Assembly: GCA_022711595.1 (NCBI GenBank)
Contig: JAKLET010000030.1
Span: 1-48,400 of the forward strand
Origin: Deltaproteobacteria bacterium
Lineage (GTDB): Bacteria > Desulfobacterota > Syntrophorhabdia > Syntrophorhabdales > Syntrophorhabdaceae
Reading direction: 5' to 3'
Length of the DNA: 48,400 nucleotides
A program made the translations under genes and the position numbers. Shown here piece by piece: positions 22,309-31,582 of this stretch; position 1 is the first letter of the stretch, and every line of letters starts with the position of its first letter. The notes beneath the pieces were generated by a model. It was not told the origin of the DNA. It made no database searches and worked only from the letters and a program-made list of their open reading frames with translations.

Positions 22309-23718
22309 TCATTCCCAATTCTTCCCCGGCTTCCCCCAGTCGTACTGGTCGTAGGTGCCTGCGGTGTATTCTGACATGGTCTCGTAAGCAAGGGTCTCTT
22401 CATCGCCGCCCATTTTCTTCCAGTCGGGATCGTTTCCCCAGTATGTCTGGAACGTTCCCGCCTCAAAACCCATGCCGGGCTCGAGGCTGTCAGGGATGCC
22501 GTCCTGATCGGCGTCTTCCGTGTTCATCTGCTCAAGGGTCTTGCCCTCCCGCCAGGTGTGGTAGGCATTGAAATGGATGAACTCGTGGCGCATTAGCACG
22601 GCGAAGGAATCGATGTGGGTCGTCGTTCCATAAGTTTTTGCCACATGCGTTGAGGGGTCGGTGCGCTTTATTCTCGGGAAGCGTATAGTGAACTTGTTGT
22701 CGAGTTTTGCCGTGAGATCACAGATGTGGATAGTTTTGTACATGTATGCCGGCTTGAACATGGCGGGCACGTGGAAATCTTTGCAGGCATCGAACTGGGT
22801 GCCGCCGAACTCGATATTGACTGTCTGCCCGAAAGGTTTTGCCGCAGGGGTCTGTTTCCAGTAATAGAACCAGTTATAGTATTTCCCCTCGGGGTTGTTT
22901 TTCGCGTCCCTGGGATAGAAGAACTGTATATCCCGTGTTTCCGTAGCAGTACAGGAACCGATCTTCAGGGTTGCCGTGATCCTTTTTTTACCGAACTGAC
23001 TGTTGTCCCGGGGCAGATTATCATAGACCACGTCGAGTTTTCTGCCCTTGAGAGACCCCTGAAATACCCTGCGTTTAACTCCCTCCATCTCCGGAACGGT
23101 CCATTCAACGGAGTCGGCGTGCCGTTCAGGCTTTGTTCTTGCCTCCAGATTGAGTTCGAGGGTACCGTTCAAAGGGCTGAAGACGTATTTGCCCTTTTCC
23201 CGGGGCTCGACTATGGTGAGTTCGACAGGGTCCCCGGACCCTTCGGCGATGACTCCGCTCAGGACAGGTTCGGTGGGGTTTTCCAGGTGGAACTTCCAGC
23301 TCATGGTATTGCCCGTGATCTTGCCGTGCCAGGGGATTGTCTTTTCCATCCTTACCTGATTGTTCACTATTTCGAGGAACATGTTGTCAGAGGTGCTGTG
23401 GCAGTTGATGACATTTCCTGCTGCGGTGCACGTTGAGTTCATTTTAACTCCGTTGCCGAGATCATGGACGTTGTTGGTAGTAATGGGGAAGTTCAGATCC
23501 CACGGATAGGTGATGACCTGTTCGAAAAGCTCAATTTTCCATCTTCCGTTGTAGCCGGAACCGGCTCCGACCTTGTGTGCCTGAAGACGTTCCGTGTAGC
23601 TTACTCCCATGTTCACCGTGGTACCTTCCATGGAAACGCTGTAGCGGGGGCACTGTGCCTTCGCGCCGAAAACTGCGATGGGAATGAATATAAGAAAGAT
23701 GACGATAAAATACTTCAT
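22309..23718 (-). CDS. secreted HExxH protein, putative zinc metallopeptidase
   Basis: A 469-residue exported protein; signal peptide 1-22 (cleavage near AKA-Q). The long N-terminal part (about 25-270) is strand-rich with scattered cysteines and no family I recognise. Residues 378-382 are HEFIH, an HExxH zinc site, and a possible third ligand is E446 in LAYETMSE, giving a gluzincin-like arrangement. DADQDGIPD (402-410) looks like a calcium-binding loop of the thrombospondin type 3 kind. The start has GGGGAG about 6 bases upstream. It follows the M48 gene by 57 bases and may belong to the same operon. Confidence 0.75.
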   Translation of the reverse strand: MKYFIVIFLIFIPIAVFGAKAQCPRYSVSMEGTTVNMGVSYTERLQAHKVGAGSGYNGRWKIELFEQVITYPWDLNFPITTNNVHDLGNGVKMNSTCTAAGNVINCHSTSDNMFLEIVNNQVRMEKTIPWHGKITGNTMSWKFHLENPTEPVLSGVIAEGSGDPVELTIVEPREKGKYVFSPLNGTLELNLEARTKPERHADSVEWTVPEMEGVKRRVFQGSLKGRKLDVVYDNLPRDNSQFGKKRITATLKIGSCTATETRDIQFFYPRDAKNNPEGKYYNWFYYWKQTPAAKPFGQTVNIEFGGTQFDACKDFHVPAMFKPAYMYKTIHICDLTAKLDNKFTIRFPRIKRTDPSTHVAKTYGTTTHIDSFAVLMRHEFIHFNAYHTWREGKTLEQMNTEDADQDGIPDSLEPGMGFEAGTFQTYWGNDPDWKKMGGDEETLAYETMSEYTAGTYDQYDWGKPGKNWE

Positions 23719-23775
23719 TTTTTCTCCCCGGGAGGTTGTATGTAAATATCCGAAAAGATGTTGCCGGTGGGTGGC

Positions 23776-24648
23776 TTAATGGACGATACTGACGAACCTT
23801 GCCGTGCGTGCTTCGATGGCTTTCGTGGAGGTCTTGCCGGAAGGTGCCTTGCCCGAGATATTTTCTATCCTGTCTGACGTGCCGGGATGGGTTTTCAAGA
23901 TGCCGCCGCCCGAAGCCTTCCCCTGTTGGGCGAGGCGCTTCAGGAAACTGTCCAGAGCGCCCGGATTGTAGCCGCTTTTTGCAAGAAGCTGGAGGGCGCC
24001 TTCGTCGGCCGCGTATTCCTGTGATCTGCTGTAGCCGTTGACGACAAGGGTCTTGAAGATATCATCTATGCTGCCTTCGAAGAGGCTCACGAGCTGTCCT
24101 ACCTCTGCGGGGCTGTAGTTCTTGGCGGCCGTGGTGCCGATGACGGTCAGTGCCTGCGTCCAGCGGGCGCTCTTTATGGCGGCAACGCCGTCGCGCTTGT
24201 TTATGTGCACCACTTCGTGGGCGAGGACCGCGGCGAGTTCGTCCTCATTCGATGTCGTTCTTATCATTCCCCGGGTGATGAAGATGGTTCCGCCGGGGCA
24301 GGCGAAGGCATTTATCTCATTCGTTTCGAGTACGGCGAAATGATACCCGCCATGGGTAAAGGGTTTATCGGAATGAAGGGCGACAGTCCTTCCGATGAGA
24401 TTCACGTAGCGGGTGAGTTCCCTGTCGTTGGAGAGCTGGTAGGAACCCAGTATCTTTGCAGCAACCGCGCGGCCGACATAATATTCCTCTTCATCGGAGA
24501 TGGGCCGCGATGCCTTCGATGTGGCGTCCACGACGGTCATCGCCGTTCCGATATGCTGGGAGATATTGCCGAGGCCCATCGTTTCACATCCGGACAGCGA
24601 GCAGAGCAGCAAAAGGGCGAACAGAAATGCAACGGACCTTTTCATCAT
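23776..24648 (-). CDS. M48-family metalloprotease, lipoprotein
   Basis: A 290-residue periplasmic protease anchored to a membrane as a lipoprotein: the lipobox LSGC places the lipidated Cys at 21. The M48 zinc motif HEVVH is at 144-148 (AVLAHEVVHINKRDG), and the third ligand Glu lies in EYAADEGALQLL. The segment NAFACPGGTIFITRGMI is characteristic of BepA/LoiP-like quality-control proteases that act on outer-membrane proteins. The start overlaps the SH3 gene stop by 4 bases (ATGA), so it is translationally coupled to it. Confidence 0.92.
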   Translation of the reverse strand: MMKRSVAFLFALLLLCSLSGCETMGLGNISQHIGTAMTVVDATSKASRPISDEEEYYVGRAVAAKILGSYQLSNDRELTRYVNLIGRTVALHSDKPFTHGGYHFAVLETNEINAFACPGGTIFITRGMIRTTSNEDELAAVLAHEVVHINKRDGVAAIKSARWTQALTVIGTTAAKNYSPAEVGQLVSLFEGSIDDIFKTLVVNGYSRSQEYAADEGALQLLAKSGYNPGALDSFLKRLAQQGKASGGGILKTHPGTSDRIENISGKAPSGKTSTKAIEARTARFVSIVH

Positions 24649-25109
24649 GGCTGCACCAGTCCCCCGTTTGCTATGAATACGGTAACTTCACGGTCAGGCA
24701 CAATAAAACGCTCGATATTGTCAACAAGGTAGAATTTCATCTCGGGGTGCTTGCTTTTGTAAGATGCTTCAACCTGCGGGTTGAATCCCTTGCCGGCGAG
24801 CGCCGCCTCGCTTTCGCTTACCCCTGAACCCTTACGGGAAAAAAGGCCGGGCGATGAGGCCGTTCTCTTTTCAACGGCTGTTTTGTGTATATAGCCGATG
24901 GATGGCCCGAATTTTACCTTATACCAATCTCCATTGATGGAGAGAACTTCCAGTTTGTCGTTGTATTTCACATAGGCCTTGACGGGGGAGAAGAACTTGT
25001 TGTATTCGCGTATGGTGTTCTCCTTGGTGATGACCGTGACCGTCTCGGCCAGTACGGCAGTGGCGACAAACAGGAAAACCATGGTTATGATCACTATTCT
25101 TTTCATCAT
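24645..25109 (-). CDS. exported bacterial SH3-domain protein
   Basis: A 154-residue protein with a signal peptide (1-21, cleavage near LAE) and an SH3b-like domain at about 24-85 (TKENTIREYNKFFSPVKAY, then WYKVKFGPSIGYIHKTAVEK, the usual W..V....G.GYV pattern). The C-terminal part (about 90-154) is of unknown fold. Such modules often bind peptidoglycan or peptides in the periplasm. It overlaps both neighbours by 4 bases, between the cyclase and the M48 protease. Confidence 0.82.
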   Translation of the reverse strand: MMKRIVIITMVFLFVATAVLAETVTVITKENTIREYNKFFSPVKAYVKYNDKLEVLSINGDWYKVKFGPSIGYIHKTAVEKRTASSPGLFSRKGSGVSESEAALAGKGFNPQVEASYKSKHPEMKFYLVDNIERFIVPDREVTVFIANGGLVQP

Positions 25110-27208
25110 TTTTCCGTCATTTTAATAATATCCCAGTTTTTTGTCAAAGGAAAATTTGTCTTGAGGTTCTCGCAGCGTTTTTTGCAGAAGATAGAAGGGC
25201 CGTCGCCGGGGTATTCTTCAAGGAGGGCCTCAAAGCGCTCTATGGCCTCTGAGAGCCTTTCTTCCCTGTAGAGCGAGAAGGCCTCGTTATAAAGATCAAC
25301 CTTTTTTTGTACGGATGGATCGATATTATTTTTTTCGCATATCACTTCGTGGATGACGACGGGTTCCGATTTCCCCTTTACCTCAATGGGCCCGAGTTCC
25401 CGGGTAAGGAAGAGGTTGTATGTATCCGCGAGCGTGTGTTCGCTGGCGATGATGTTCGTGCCGAACACCTTGTTGACCGATTCGAGCCGCGATGCGAGAT
25501 TGACCGTGTCGCCTATGACGGTGAAATCGAAGAGCCTTACACTGCCCATGTTGCCGGCGATGGCGTCCCCCGTGTGGAGGCCCACGCGGACCGCGATTGA
25601 AGGGATACCCTCGTCCTGGAACTTGACGTTGATCTTCCTTATTTCTTCAATGAACCTCAGCGCGCTGCGGCACGCGTTGATCTCATCGTTTGGCGTGACA
25701 AGGGGAGTGCCCCAGAACGCCATGATGCAGTCGCCTATATACTTGTCGACGACCCCTTTTTCATCGATGACGACCTCGGTGAGTTCATTGAGGACCCTGT
25801 GAAGCATGAGGGCGGTGTCTTCCGGGGTGTTCCGTTCCGAGATGGTGGTGAAGCCGGCAATGTCGGCAAAAAGGACGGTTACCCTGACTTTCTTGCCTCC
25901 CGGCCTGACGATGTCGGGATTCTGAAGAACATACTCAACTATGGTCTTGTCCATATATTGCGAGAAGGTCCTCTTGATGAATTGCCTTTCTTTGCCTTCA
26001 GATGCGTAACTGAAGGCAACACAAAGGATGAAGCTCGTTATCAGGCAGACCAGCAGATATGTCGTGGGAAGGTACCACGCCCCGCGAAAGAGCAGGGCGG
26101 CCAGCCCGATAATAACTGCGGAGCATACTGCAAAAGCGGAGAGGTTCTTGATTATTGTGTGGTAGGTGAGGACGAACAGGACGATGAAAACCGAGATAAC
26201 GAGCATGAGGGGTATGATGACGACAGGGCCGACGGGCCGCATGAATGTGCCCTCCTTGAGGTTCTCGAAGAGGGTGGCGTTGATATGGACGCCCGTAGAT
26301 ACGGGCATGGTTGGTGTTGACTTGAGATCGAAAAGGCCCGCCGCCGTCATGCCAAGAAAAACGACCTTGCCCTTGAAGAAATCCTTTGTCAAAGGTTTGC
26401 CCTGACCGGCGGAGCCGCGATACGCGCTGAGAACGTCGATGGCTGGGATGACGGAGTACGGGTTTTTACCGCGGGGAAAACGAAGGAGGAGCTTTCCGTC
26501 CACCAGCGGCAGCGGCGTGCCGCCCAGTACGATGCCGTCCCTGTTTACTTTTGCATCGCCCCTGCCCGAGAAGAAGGAAAAGACGAGGCTGGGCAGGGTC
26601 ATGTCTCCAAGAGTGAATGTGAGGGGTATCCTGCGGTAAACACCGTCCGCGTCGGGGCTTATGGCAACGTTTCCCGACCCCTTCACGCCGCGCCTGACGG
26701 CATCGATGGGTGCAGTCACGGACCGGTATGCCCGCTTCGAAGGCGGACCCCCCGCAATGGCGAAGCGTCTCAGATAGGCGGTGTCATCGGCCGATACGGC
26801 CTTTTCGTTGCGTGAGAGAAAAAAAGGAAGGTAAACGTTGGATGCTTTCCCGACCGCCTCGCCGAAGATCGTATCATCCTCCTGACCGTATGAGGACGGC
26901 TCTGTATAAAGAATATCTATCAGAATGGCATCGGCAAGGGACGTGAACTCCACGATGGGGGCGTAGACCTGCCTCGGCCAGGGCCAGTTGATACTCTCCG
27001 CGCTCAGCGCGTCTATGGACTGCTGGTCGATCTCGATGATTACGATGCGGTCGGAGGCCTTTTGCGGATTAAGGCATTGCGAAAAGAGGTCAAAGGACCT
27101 GTTCTCATAGGGGGCAAGAACATCGAAGAGATAAAGTGTCGTGGAAATGGCGAAAGAAATGGCGGTTAAAAGGACAATATTGCGCACACGGCGTCTTTTC
27201 TTAGGCAC
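25106..27208 (-). CDS. adenylate cyclase with CHASE2 sensor domain
   Basis: A 700-residue membrane-bound class III cyclase. A first helix (9-29) is followed by an extracytoplasmic CHASE2 domain (about 33-320, with RIVIIEIDQQSIDALS and FKGKVVFLGMTAAGLFDLKSTP). Three helices follow (about 328-348, 358-374, 380-402), then the cyclase domain (about 438-620). Metal-binding aspartates are D449 (FADIAGF) and D493 (GDCIMAFWG). K489 and D561 are the residues expected for ATP rather than GTP. N570/R574 (TVNLASRLES) stabilise the transition state. A TPR-like helical tail (about 635-680) ends the protein. It should make cAMP in response to an envelope signal. The two downstream genes overlap by 4 bases each. 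Confidence 0.94.
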   Translation of the reverse strand: MPKKRRRVRNIVLLTAISFAISTTLYLFDVLAPYENRSFDLFSQCLNPQKASDRIVIIEIDQQSIDALSAESINWPWPRQVYAPIVEFTSLADAILIDILYTEPSSYGQEDDTIFGEAVGKASNVYLPFFLSRNEKAVSADDTAYLRRFAIAGGPPSKRAYRSVTAPIDAVRRGVKGSGNVAISPDADGVYRRIPLTFTLGDMTLPSLVFSFFSGRGDAKVNRDGIVLGGTPLPLVDGKLLLRFPRGKNPYSVIPAIDVLSAYRGSAGQGKPLTKDFFKGKVVFLGMTAAGLFDLKSTPTMPVSTGVHINATLFENLKEGTFMRPVGPVVIIPLMLVISVFIVLFVLTYHTIIKNLSAFAVCSAVIIGLAALLFRGAWYLPTTYLLVCLITSFILCVAFSYASEGKERQFIKRTFSQYMDKTIVEYVLQNPDIVRPGGKKVRVTVLFADIAGFTTISERNTPEDTALMLHRVLNELTEVVIDEKGVVDKYIGDCIMAFWGTPLVTPNDEINACRSALRFIEEIRKINVKFQDEGIPSIAVRVGLHTGDAIAGNMGSVRLFDFTVIGDTVNLASRLESVNKVFGTNIIASEHTLADTYNLFLTRELGPIEVKGKSEPVVIHEVICEKNNIDPSVQKKVDLYNEAFSLYREERLSEAIERFEALLEEYPGDGPSIFCKKRCENLKTNFPLTKNWDIIKMTEK

Positions 27209-27311
27209 GTAAATCTCCGCTGGAGTTGTTTTGTAAGAATTTATATATCATATCACATGGTTTTATTAAACTGAAGGAACAGGGAGCAGGATACAGAAAA
27301 AACATGTTCAT

Positions 27312-27368
27312 TCTTTTCTCCTTGAGGAGCACCGGGGCGATTTTGTATCATTATTTAAGGAGAAAAGA
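27312..27368 (+). promoter_or_regulatory. 12-bp inverted repeat that can mask the SDR ribosome-binding site
   Basis: TCTTTTCTCCTT (27312-27323) is exactly complementary to AAGGAGAAAAGA (27357-27368). The second arm includes the Shine-Dalgarno AAGGAG of the gene at 27372. With two G-U pairs and one A-U pair the stem could extend to 15 bp around a loop of about 27-33 bases. If transcription starts upstream of 27312, the leader would hide the ribosome-binding site unless it is opened. It is not a recognised riboswitch class. Confidence 0.55.
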
Positions 27369-27371
27369 CCA

Positions 27372-28127
27372 ATGAGACTGAAAGATAAAGTTGCTCTGTT
27401 GACTGCCGCAGCGGGTGCCGGAATCGGCCAGACGACAGCCCGGGTCATGGCGAGGGAAGGCGCCGCTGTAGTGATAACGGACATGCATGAGGATCGCGCG
27501 AGAGATGTTGCCGTGCAGATCGCAAAAGAGTATGAAGTGAAGACCATGGGGCTGAAGTGCGATGTAACGAGCGCCAGGGGGGTGAGGGCCGCTGTCGATG
27601 CGACGCTCGATGCTTTCGGACGCATCGACATACTTTTTAATAACGCGGGCACGAACCGCCCGGCGCAGGTCGCGGACATCTCCGATGAGGTCTGGGACCT
27701 TGTCATCGCCACATCGCTTACCGGAACATTCTACTGCTGCCGTGCGGTGGTTCCTGTGATGATGAGGCAAAAAAGCGGCCGCATTATTAGCGTCACATCT
27801 GTGGCCGGTTTCCGGGGGCTTGCAGCCGGACATGCCCATTATGCGGCTGCAAAGGCGGGTGTAATGGCATTCACCAGGTGCCTTGCGATGGAGGTTGCGC
27901 CGCACCGGATCACGGCAAACACCATCGCGCCAAGCTTCATCTTCAACGAATTCATCCCCCATATCTATCCGCAGGAAGAGATAGACCGGATGTTCGAGGA
28001 GATACCCTACCCGAGAAAAGGTACCCCCGAAGATGTGGCCAACGCGGCGCTTTTCCTCGCATCTGACGAGGGAGAGTACATGACGGGGCAGACGCTCTGT
28101 GTCACCGGTGGAAGCTGGATGAGATAG
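27372..28127 (+). CDS. short-chain dehydrogenase/reductase (SDR) family oxidoreductase
   Basis: A 251-residue classical SDR. The cofactor motif is TAAAGAGIG (about 10-18, in place of TGxxxGIG), the structural motif is NNAG (LFNNAGTNRP), the catalytic Ser is in ISVTSVAGF, and YxxxK is YAAAK. D36 (ITDMHED) at the end of the second strand favours NAD(H). It resembles FabG-like 3-oxoacyl reductases and many alcohol dehydrogenases; the substrate cannot be deduced. TAAGGAGAAAAG precedes the ATG and lies in an inverted repeat. It is divergent from the cyclase operon. Confidence 0.9.
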   Translation: MRLKDKVALLTAAAGAGIGQTTARVMAREGAAVVITDMHEDRARDVAVQIAKEYEVKTMGLKCDVTSARGVRAAVDATLDAFGRIDILFNNAGTNRPAQVADISDEVWDLVIATSLTGTFYCCRAVVPVMMRQKSGRIISVTSVAGFRGLAAGHAHYAAAKAGVMAFTRCLAMEVAPHRITANTIAPSFIFNEFIPHIYPQEEIDRMFEEIPYPRKGTPEDVANAALFLASDEGEYMTGQTLCVTGGSWMR

Positions 28128-28271
28128 AAACAGTCCAAAAGTTCCAGGGTTCAAGGGTTTTACGCTTTACCGCGTTTGAGGTTGATTATTTGCAGTGAGG
28201 TGTTATTTTTTTATATTAAAGAATCAAATTTCGCCATGTTGAGCTGACAGTCCAAAATCAGGAGGTATTGC

Positions 28272-30704
28272 GTGATCACGAAATTAGGTCCTGAAGAACT
28301 CTTCAAGAAATGCGATCCCGGCACGTTTGCTTTTTCAAGGACTGATACAGTCGTGGAATTTCCAAGGACTATCGGACAGGAAAAGGCCCTGAAGTCACTC
28401 GATTTCGGACTCGGCATGGACAGTGCCGGCTTCAATATATTTGCCATCGGTGAGAGCGGCACCGGCAAAATGTCCACGGTCATGTATATGCTCAGGGAAA
28501 AGGCCGCCGGCGAACATCCTCCGGTGGACTGGTGCTATGTCCATAATTTCAAGGATCCCGATTCCTCGATAGCCCTGTCTTTCGAGCCAGGCAAGGGAGT
28601 TGCCTTCCAGAAAGATCTGCAGGAACTGGTCCAGATCCTCAAACTTGAGATACCAAAGGCGTTTGAGTCAAAGGAATATGAGACGCAAAAGAGCAAGATC
28701 ATTGATGAATTCCAGCAGAAGCAATCGGAGTACCTCACCCGCCTGGATGACGAGGCAAAACAGCGCGGTTTCACCGTCAAGCGGACCCCCACGGGTGTTC
28801 TCATCGTTCCTGCCAAAGAGAACGGGGAAATGATGGCCAAGGAGGAGTTCGATGCCCTCAATGAGAAGGCACGAAAAAAATTGGAAGAAACCGGCCGCCT
28901 TTTCCAGGAAAAGCTCAACGATGTGGTCCGCATCCTGCGGGAAGCGGAGAAGATCGTCAGGGAAATGATGGTTCGGCTTGACAGGATGGTGGCGCTGGAC
29001 ATTGTCGGGCCCATGATCGACTTGATGCAGAAGAAATATTCCCTGCAGGAGAAGGTGGCGAAGTACCTTGAGGATGTCAGGGAAGAGATATTGACCCATC
29101 TGGAGGACTTTAAACCCGCAGAGGAGCAGCAACCGCCGTTTCCTTTTCTGAAGCTTCCAAGGGCGGAGAATTCCTTCGCAAAGTATTCCGTGAATGTCAT
29201 TGTTAACAACGGGGACATTCAGGGGGCTCCCGTGGTCTATGAAAGCAACCCCACATATCTGAACCTTTTCGGCCGAATGGAGTACAAGGTGCAGTACGGC
29301 ATGGCGACGACGGATTTCACCATGATAAAGGCAGGTTCGCTCCACAAGGCGAACGGAGGTTACCTTGTCATCGACGCTATGGCGCTGTTGAGAAACCCCT
29401 TTTCATATGAGGCATTAAAGAGGGCACTCAGGAACAGGGAGATCAGGATAGAGGATGTTATCGAGCAGTACCGCATGATCAGCACGGCCGGCCTCAAGCC
29501 TGAGGCCATACCTCTCAACGCGAAGGTTGTCCTTATCGGGAACCCGTACCTTTATTATATGCTCCATGCCTATGATGAAGAATCCAGGGAACTTTTTAAG
29601 GTCAAGGCCGATTTCGACAGCAGAATGGAGCGAACCGGCGAAAACATGGAGAAGTATGCCATGTTTACCGCCCAATGTCAGAGAGAGGAAAACCTGCTCC
29701 CCTTCGACAATACCGCCGTTGCCCGGCTCGTTGAAATGGGCTCGAGGTTTGCGGACCATCAGGATAAGCTCTCGACCAGGTTCAGCGATATCGCCGATCT
29801 CATCAGGGAGGCCCATTACTGGGCCAGGAAGGAAGGTGAGGAGATCGTCAGATCTGAACATGTCTCGCGTGCCGTGGAAGAGAAGATCTTCCGGGTGAAC
29901 CGAATCGAAGAGAGGCTTCGTGAGATGATGCTTGAAGACATTCTGATTGTAAATACCTCCGGGGAAAAGGTGGGCCAGGTGAATGGCCTTGCCGTTCTCG
30001 ATATTGGTGATTACGCCTTCGGCAAGCCGTCGCGGATAACGGCAAAAACCTATACGGGCAGGGCTGGCGTGGTAAATCTCGAACGAGAGACCAAAATGAG
30101 CGGGAAGATCCATGAAAAGGCGATCCTCATAGTGACCAGCTACCTGGGAAGCAAGTATGCCGTAAAAAAGCCCATCAGCCTCTCGGCTTCCATTACCTTT
30201 GAACAGCTGTATGAGATGGTGGAAGGCGACAGTGCCACCTGCGCGGAGCTTTATGCGCTCCTTAGCAGTATCTCGGGAGTTCCCCTCAAGCAATGTTTTG
30301 CCGTGACAGGCTCCATGGACCAGAACGGCGATGTCCAGCCCATAGGCGGCGTGAACCAGAAGATAGAGGGGTTCTTCCATCTCTGCAGGATGCGCGGCCT
30401 CGATGGGACGCACGGTGTTATCGTACCGAAGCGCAACGCGAAGAACCTTGTTCTCAGCGAAGATGTGGTCGATGCCGTGAGCAAGGGGCTCTTTAATGTC
30501 TATACCATCGAACGCATGGAAGAAGGTCTGGAGATCCTGACCGGGATGCAGGCGGGCCAGATGAGGGAAGACGGGACCTACCCCGAGGGGACCATCAATT
30601 GTCTCGTGGAAAAGCGGCTTACAGAGATAACCGAGGCCATGGAAAAGAAGAAAGATAAGGAGAACGGCGAAGAAAAACAGAAAACAAAAGAAAACAACCA
30701 ATGA
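28272..30704 (+). CDS. Lon-related ATP-dependent protease (LonB-like, AAA_32/Lon_C)
   Basis: An 810-residue protease with an N-terminal nucleotide-binding region (Walker A GESGTGK, 60-66), a long helical insertion (about 110-290) and the AAA_32 segment. The C-terminal Lon protease domain has catalytic Ser654 (EGDSAT) and Lys697 (GGVNQKIEG). The 43-residue spacing equals that of Ser679/Lys722 in Escherichia coli Lon. The C-terminus is highly charged (KKKDKENGEEKQKTKE). It starts with GTG, supported by AGGAGG 7 bases upstream. This family is distinct from the heat-shock Lon; its substrates are little known. It stands alone. Confidence 0.93.
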   Translation: MITKLGPEELFKKCDPGTFAFSRTDTVVEFPRTIGQEKALKSLDFGLGMDSAGFNIFAIGESGTGKMSTVMYMLREKAAGEHPPVDWCYVHNFKDPDSSIALSFEPGKGVAFQKDLQELVQILKLEIPKAFESKEYETQKSKIIDEFQQKQSEYLTRLDDEAKQRGFTVKRTPTGVLIVPAKENGEMMAKEEFDALNEKARKKLEETGRLFQEKLNDVVRILREAEKIVREMMVRLDRMVALDIVGPMIDLMQKKYSLQEKVAKYLEDVREEILTHLEDFKPAEEQQPPFPFLKLPRAENSFAKYSVNVIVNNGDIQGAPVVYESNPTYLNLFGRMEYKVQYGMATTDFTMIKAGSLHKANGGYLVIDAMALLRNPFSYEALKRALRNREIRIEDVIEQYRMISTAGLKPEAIPLNAKVVLIGNPYLYYMLHAYDEESRELFKVKADFDSRMERTGENMEKYAMFTAQCQREENLLPFDNTAVARLVEMGSRFADHQDKLSTRFSDIADLIREAHYWARKEGEEIVRSEHVSRAVEEKIFRVNRIEERLREMMLEDILIVNTSGEKVGQVNGLAVLDIGDYAFGKPSRITAKTYTGRAGVVNLERETKMSGKIHEKAILIVTSYLGSKYAVKKPISLSASITFEQLYEMVEGDSATCAELYALLSSISGVPLKQCFAVTGSMDQNGDVQPIGGVNQKIEGFFHLCRMRGLDGTHGVIVPKRNAKNLVLSEDVVDAVSKGLFNVYTIERMEEGLEILTGMQAGQMREDGTYPEGTINCLVEKRLTEITEAMEKKKDKENGEEKQKTKENNQ

Positions 30705-30723
30705 TCAAGTGCCAGTAACCAAC

Positions 30724-30755
30724 AAAAAAAACATAGGGCATTGACTTCATTGCCC
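30724..30755 (-). terminator. rho-independent terminator (minus strand)
   Basis: On the minus strand, GGGCA-N10-TGCCC (30751-30755 pairing with 30736-30740) is followed by TATG and eight T (30731-30724). It lies 52 bases after the stop of the 30807-31157 gene and just beyond the end of the Lon-related gene on the other strand, so it separates the convergent transcripts. Confidence 0.75.
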
Positions 30756-30806
30756 GGTCATTGTGCCGTTGTCGATACTCTTTTTGCTTGTTATCGAGCG
30801 GTTGTT

Positions 30807-31157
30807 TCAGCCGCCTATTTCCTCCATGATGTTTTGTGCTATGTTGTTGTGGAAATCATCGGGCGGTTCTTCGAAAAGTTCTTTTATGACCCTGCGCTTG
30901 GCCTCCTGTATGAGTTCGGGGTTGTCGATCTCGTCATCGGTAATGAAATCAGCCTCACCGTCCTTGAGCTCGATGGCTTCGAGAGATACTTCATACCACT
31001 GGGCGACAAAGTCATCAATTGCCTCACCGGTTTTCTTTTCAACCATGGACTTGTCGGGTGTACACCCCTGACCTTTGAGAAGGGCCGTTACCTTGCCGAT
31101 AACGTCCTTTGTCAATTTGTCCCGCATGTCCGGGGTTTCCGCCTTTTGTTTTTTCAT
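30807..31157 (-). CDS. conserved-looking cytoplasmic protein of unknown function
   Basis: A 116-residue acidic, largely helical protein without membrane segments (DKLTKDVIGKVTALLKGQG, then ELIQEAKRRVIKELFEE). A good Shine-Dalgarno GGAGG about 8 bases upstream of the ATG and a terminator after the stop (30724) support a real gene. I do not recognise the family. It sits alone, convergent with the Lon-related protease. Confidence 0.72.
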   Translation of the reverse strand: MKKQKAETPDMRDKLTKDVIGKVTALLKGQGCTPDKSMVEKKTGEAIDDFVAQWYEVSLEAIELKDGEADFITDDEIDNPELIQEAKRRVIKELFEEPPDDFHNNIAQNIMEEIGG

Positions 31158-31302
31158 CGCCTCATTCCTCCGAAGGGATCCCTCATACCCGAACTATCAG
31201 ATCATGACATTGACTTTCTTTCATTTTTACACAAAAAACCGCGCAGAGTAAAATATTTTTTAACGAATAGCGTGTGGCACACGTATTGCATATATACATG
31301 AC

Positions 31303-31518
31303 ATGAAAACACGAACCGAAAAAACAGCAGTTAAAAGCGGCCGTGGCAGCATCCAGACCTCGATCCGGGAATGCTTCCAACTCCTCGTGAAGAGCTGCGA
31401 CAGGTACGGGCAGTTCAAACAGTCGAAAGCCCCCGAGGTCATGATGGACATGGAAAGGATCATTATGTGGAAGCGCCTTATGCTCCTTTTCAACATGGAT
31501 CCCGACCGCAGGAACTGA
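31303..31518 (+). CDS. small basic helical protein of unknown function
   Basis: A 71-residue protein, mostly predicted helix (IQTSIRECFQLLVKSCDRYGQF and VMMDMERIIMWKRLMLLF). Codons mainly end in G or C, as in neighbouring genes, which supports coding. There is no obvious Shine-Dalgarno sequence before the ATG. It stands alone, 65 bases before the Nudix gene. No family recognised. A chance ORF is possible. Confidence 0.5.
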   Translation: MKTRTEKTAVKSGRGSIQTSIRECFQLLVKSCDRYGQFKQSKAPEVMMDMERIIMWKRLMLLFNMDPDRRN

Positions 31519-31582
31519 TGTCATAATTATGACATTCAGGCCGTCAGTTGATTTTGCGAGCGTCATCGCGTTAAAATAGGCG

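Noticed and set aside
29415-30701. 428-codon minus-strand ORF opposite the Lon-related protease
   Set aside because: It lies wholly antisense to a gene with intact catalytic residues and shows no family motif.
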